From the NCBI RefSeq assembly GCF_021654135.1, contig NZ_JAKGSD010000014.1:2416-66415 (forward strand): a stretch of DNA of 64,000 nucleotides. Reading direction: 5' to 3'. More model-generated notes on the stretch are below. The model did not search any database. It had not been told where the DNA came from and was given only the letters and a program-made list of their open reading frames with translations. This DNA is from Amycolatopsis tucumanensis (GTDB lineage: Bacteria; Actinomycetota; Actinomycetes; Mycobacteriales; Pseudonocardiaceae). The letters are not shown here. The stretch's first letter is position 1.

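Overview
The window is high-GC DNA with many GTG starts and tightly overlapping operons, typical of an actinomycete. An EthA/EthR pair, mycothiol-type and EspG-type genes, and AfsR/SARP regulators point to a Pseudonocardiaceae-like genome (Amycolatopsis or a relative); this is inference from gene content only. I saw no rRNA, tRNA, CRISPR array or intact insertion sequence.

Layout. 0-3.6 kb: duplicated gene-end fragments, a 38-residue amphipathic peptide gene, a secreted endonuclease/exonuclease/phosphatase-family protein, a compact ShbA-like sigma factor, a small membrane protein, 0.9 kb of GC-rich tandem repeats, and a DUF305 lipoprotein. 3.7-9.3 kb: an LVIVD-repeat secreted protein, a methionine-type ABC importer metQ-metN-metI behind a long hairpin that contains the metQ ribosome-binding site, and a DUF427 protein followed by three decaying copies of its own 3' end. 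9.3-16.3 kb: an aminoglycoside phosphotransferase-like gene, an operon of Baeyer-Villiger monooxygenase, SDR and alpha/beta hydrolase divergent from its EthR-like repressor, an ECF41 sigma factor with a fused SnoaL-like domain, a mycothiol-dependent isomerase-family protein and an SGNH hydrolase. 16.4-21.4 kb: a small CxxC protein, an LLM-class oxidoreductase, a TetR/GNAT pair with decayed TetR 3' copies, a PAP2-diacylglycerol kinase fusion and an SRPBCC protein. 21.4-33.1 kb: an EspG plus PPE-like pair (type VII secretion related), three large NB-ARC/TPR regulators and a LuxR protein with a degenerate receiver.

33.2-64 kb is the outstanding part. Two SseB-family paralogues flank a fusion of a right-handed beta-helix to a CbxX/CfqX (EccA/CbbX-type) AAA+ ATPase. 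Upstream of the second SseB gene and on the same strand lies a single uninterrupted reading frame of at least 27.2 kb (at least 9,064 codons) that runs off the right edge. Reading its translation, I found no cysteine. From the visible N-terminal side it carries an amidohydrolase-2-like domain, membrane segments, three tandem Rossmann/methyltransferase-like units, a ~1,600-residue module present twice, a choline-kinase/APH-like kinase and an HExxH metallopeptidase-like domain between the two module copies, two cysteine-less papain-like units, and a C-terminal PD-(D/E)XK nuclease-like domain. The architecture fits a giant polymorphic toxin or effector. The AAA+ ATPase and the EspG/PPE-like pair suggest, without proving, a type VII secretion link.

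A second theme is local duplication. Several genes are followed by tandem, decaying copies of their own 3' ends, and non-coding gaps hold tandem or palindromic repeats.
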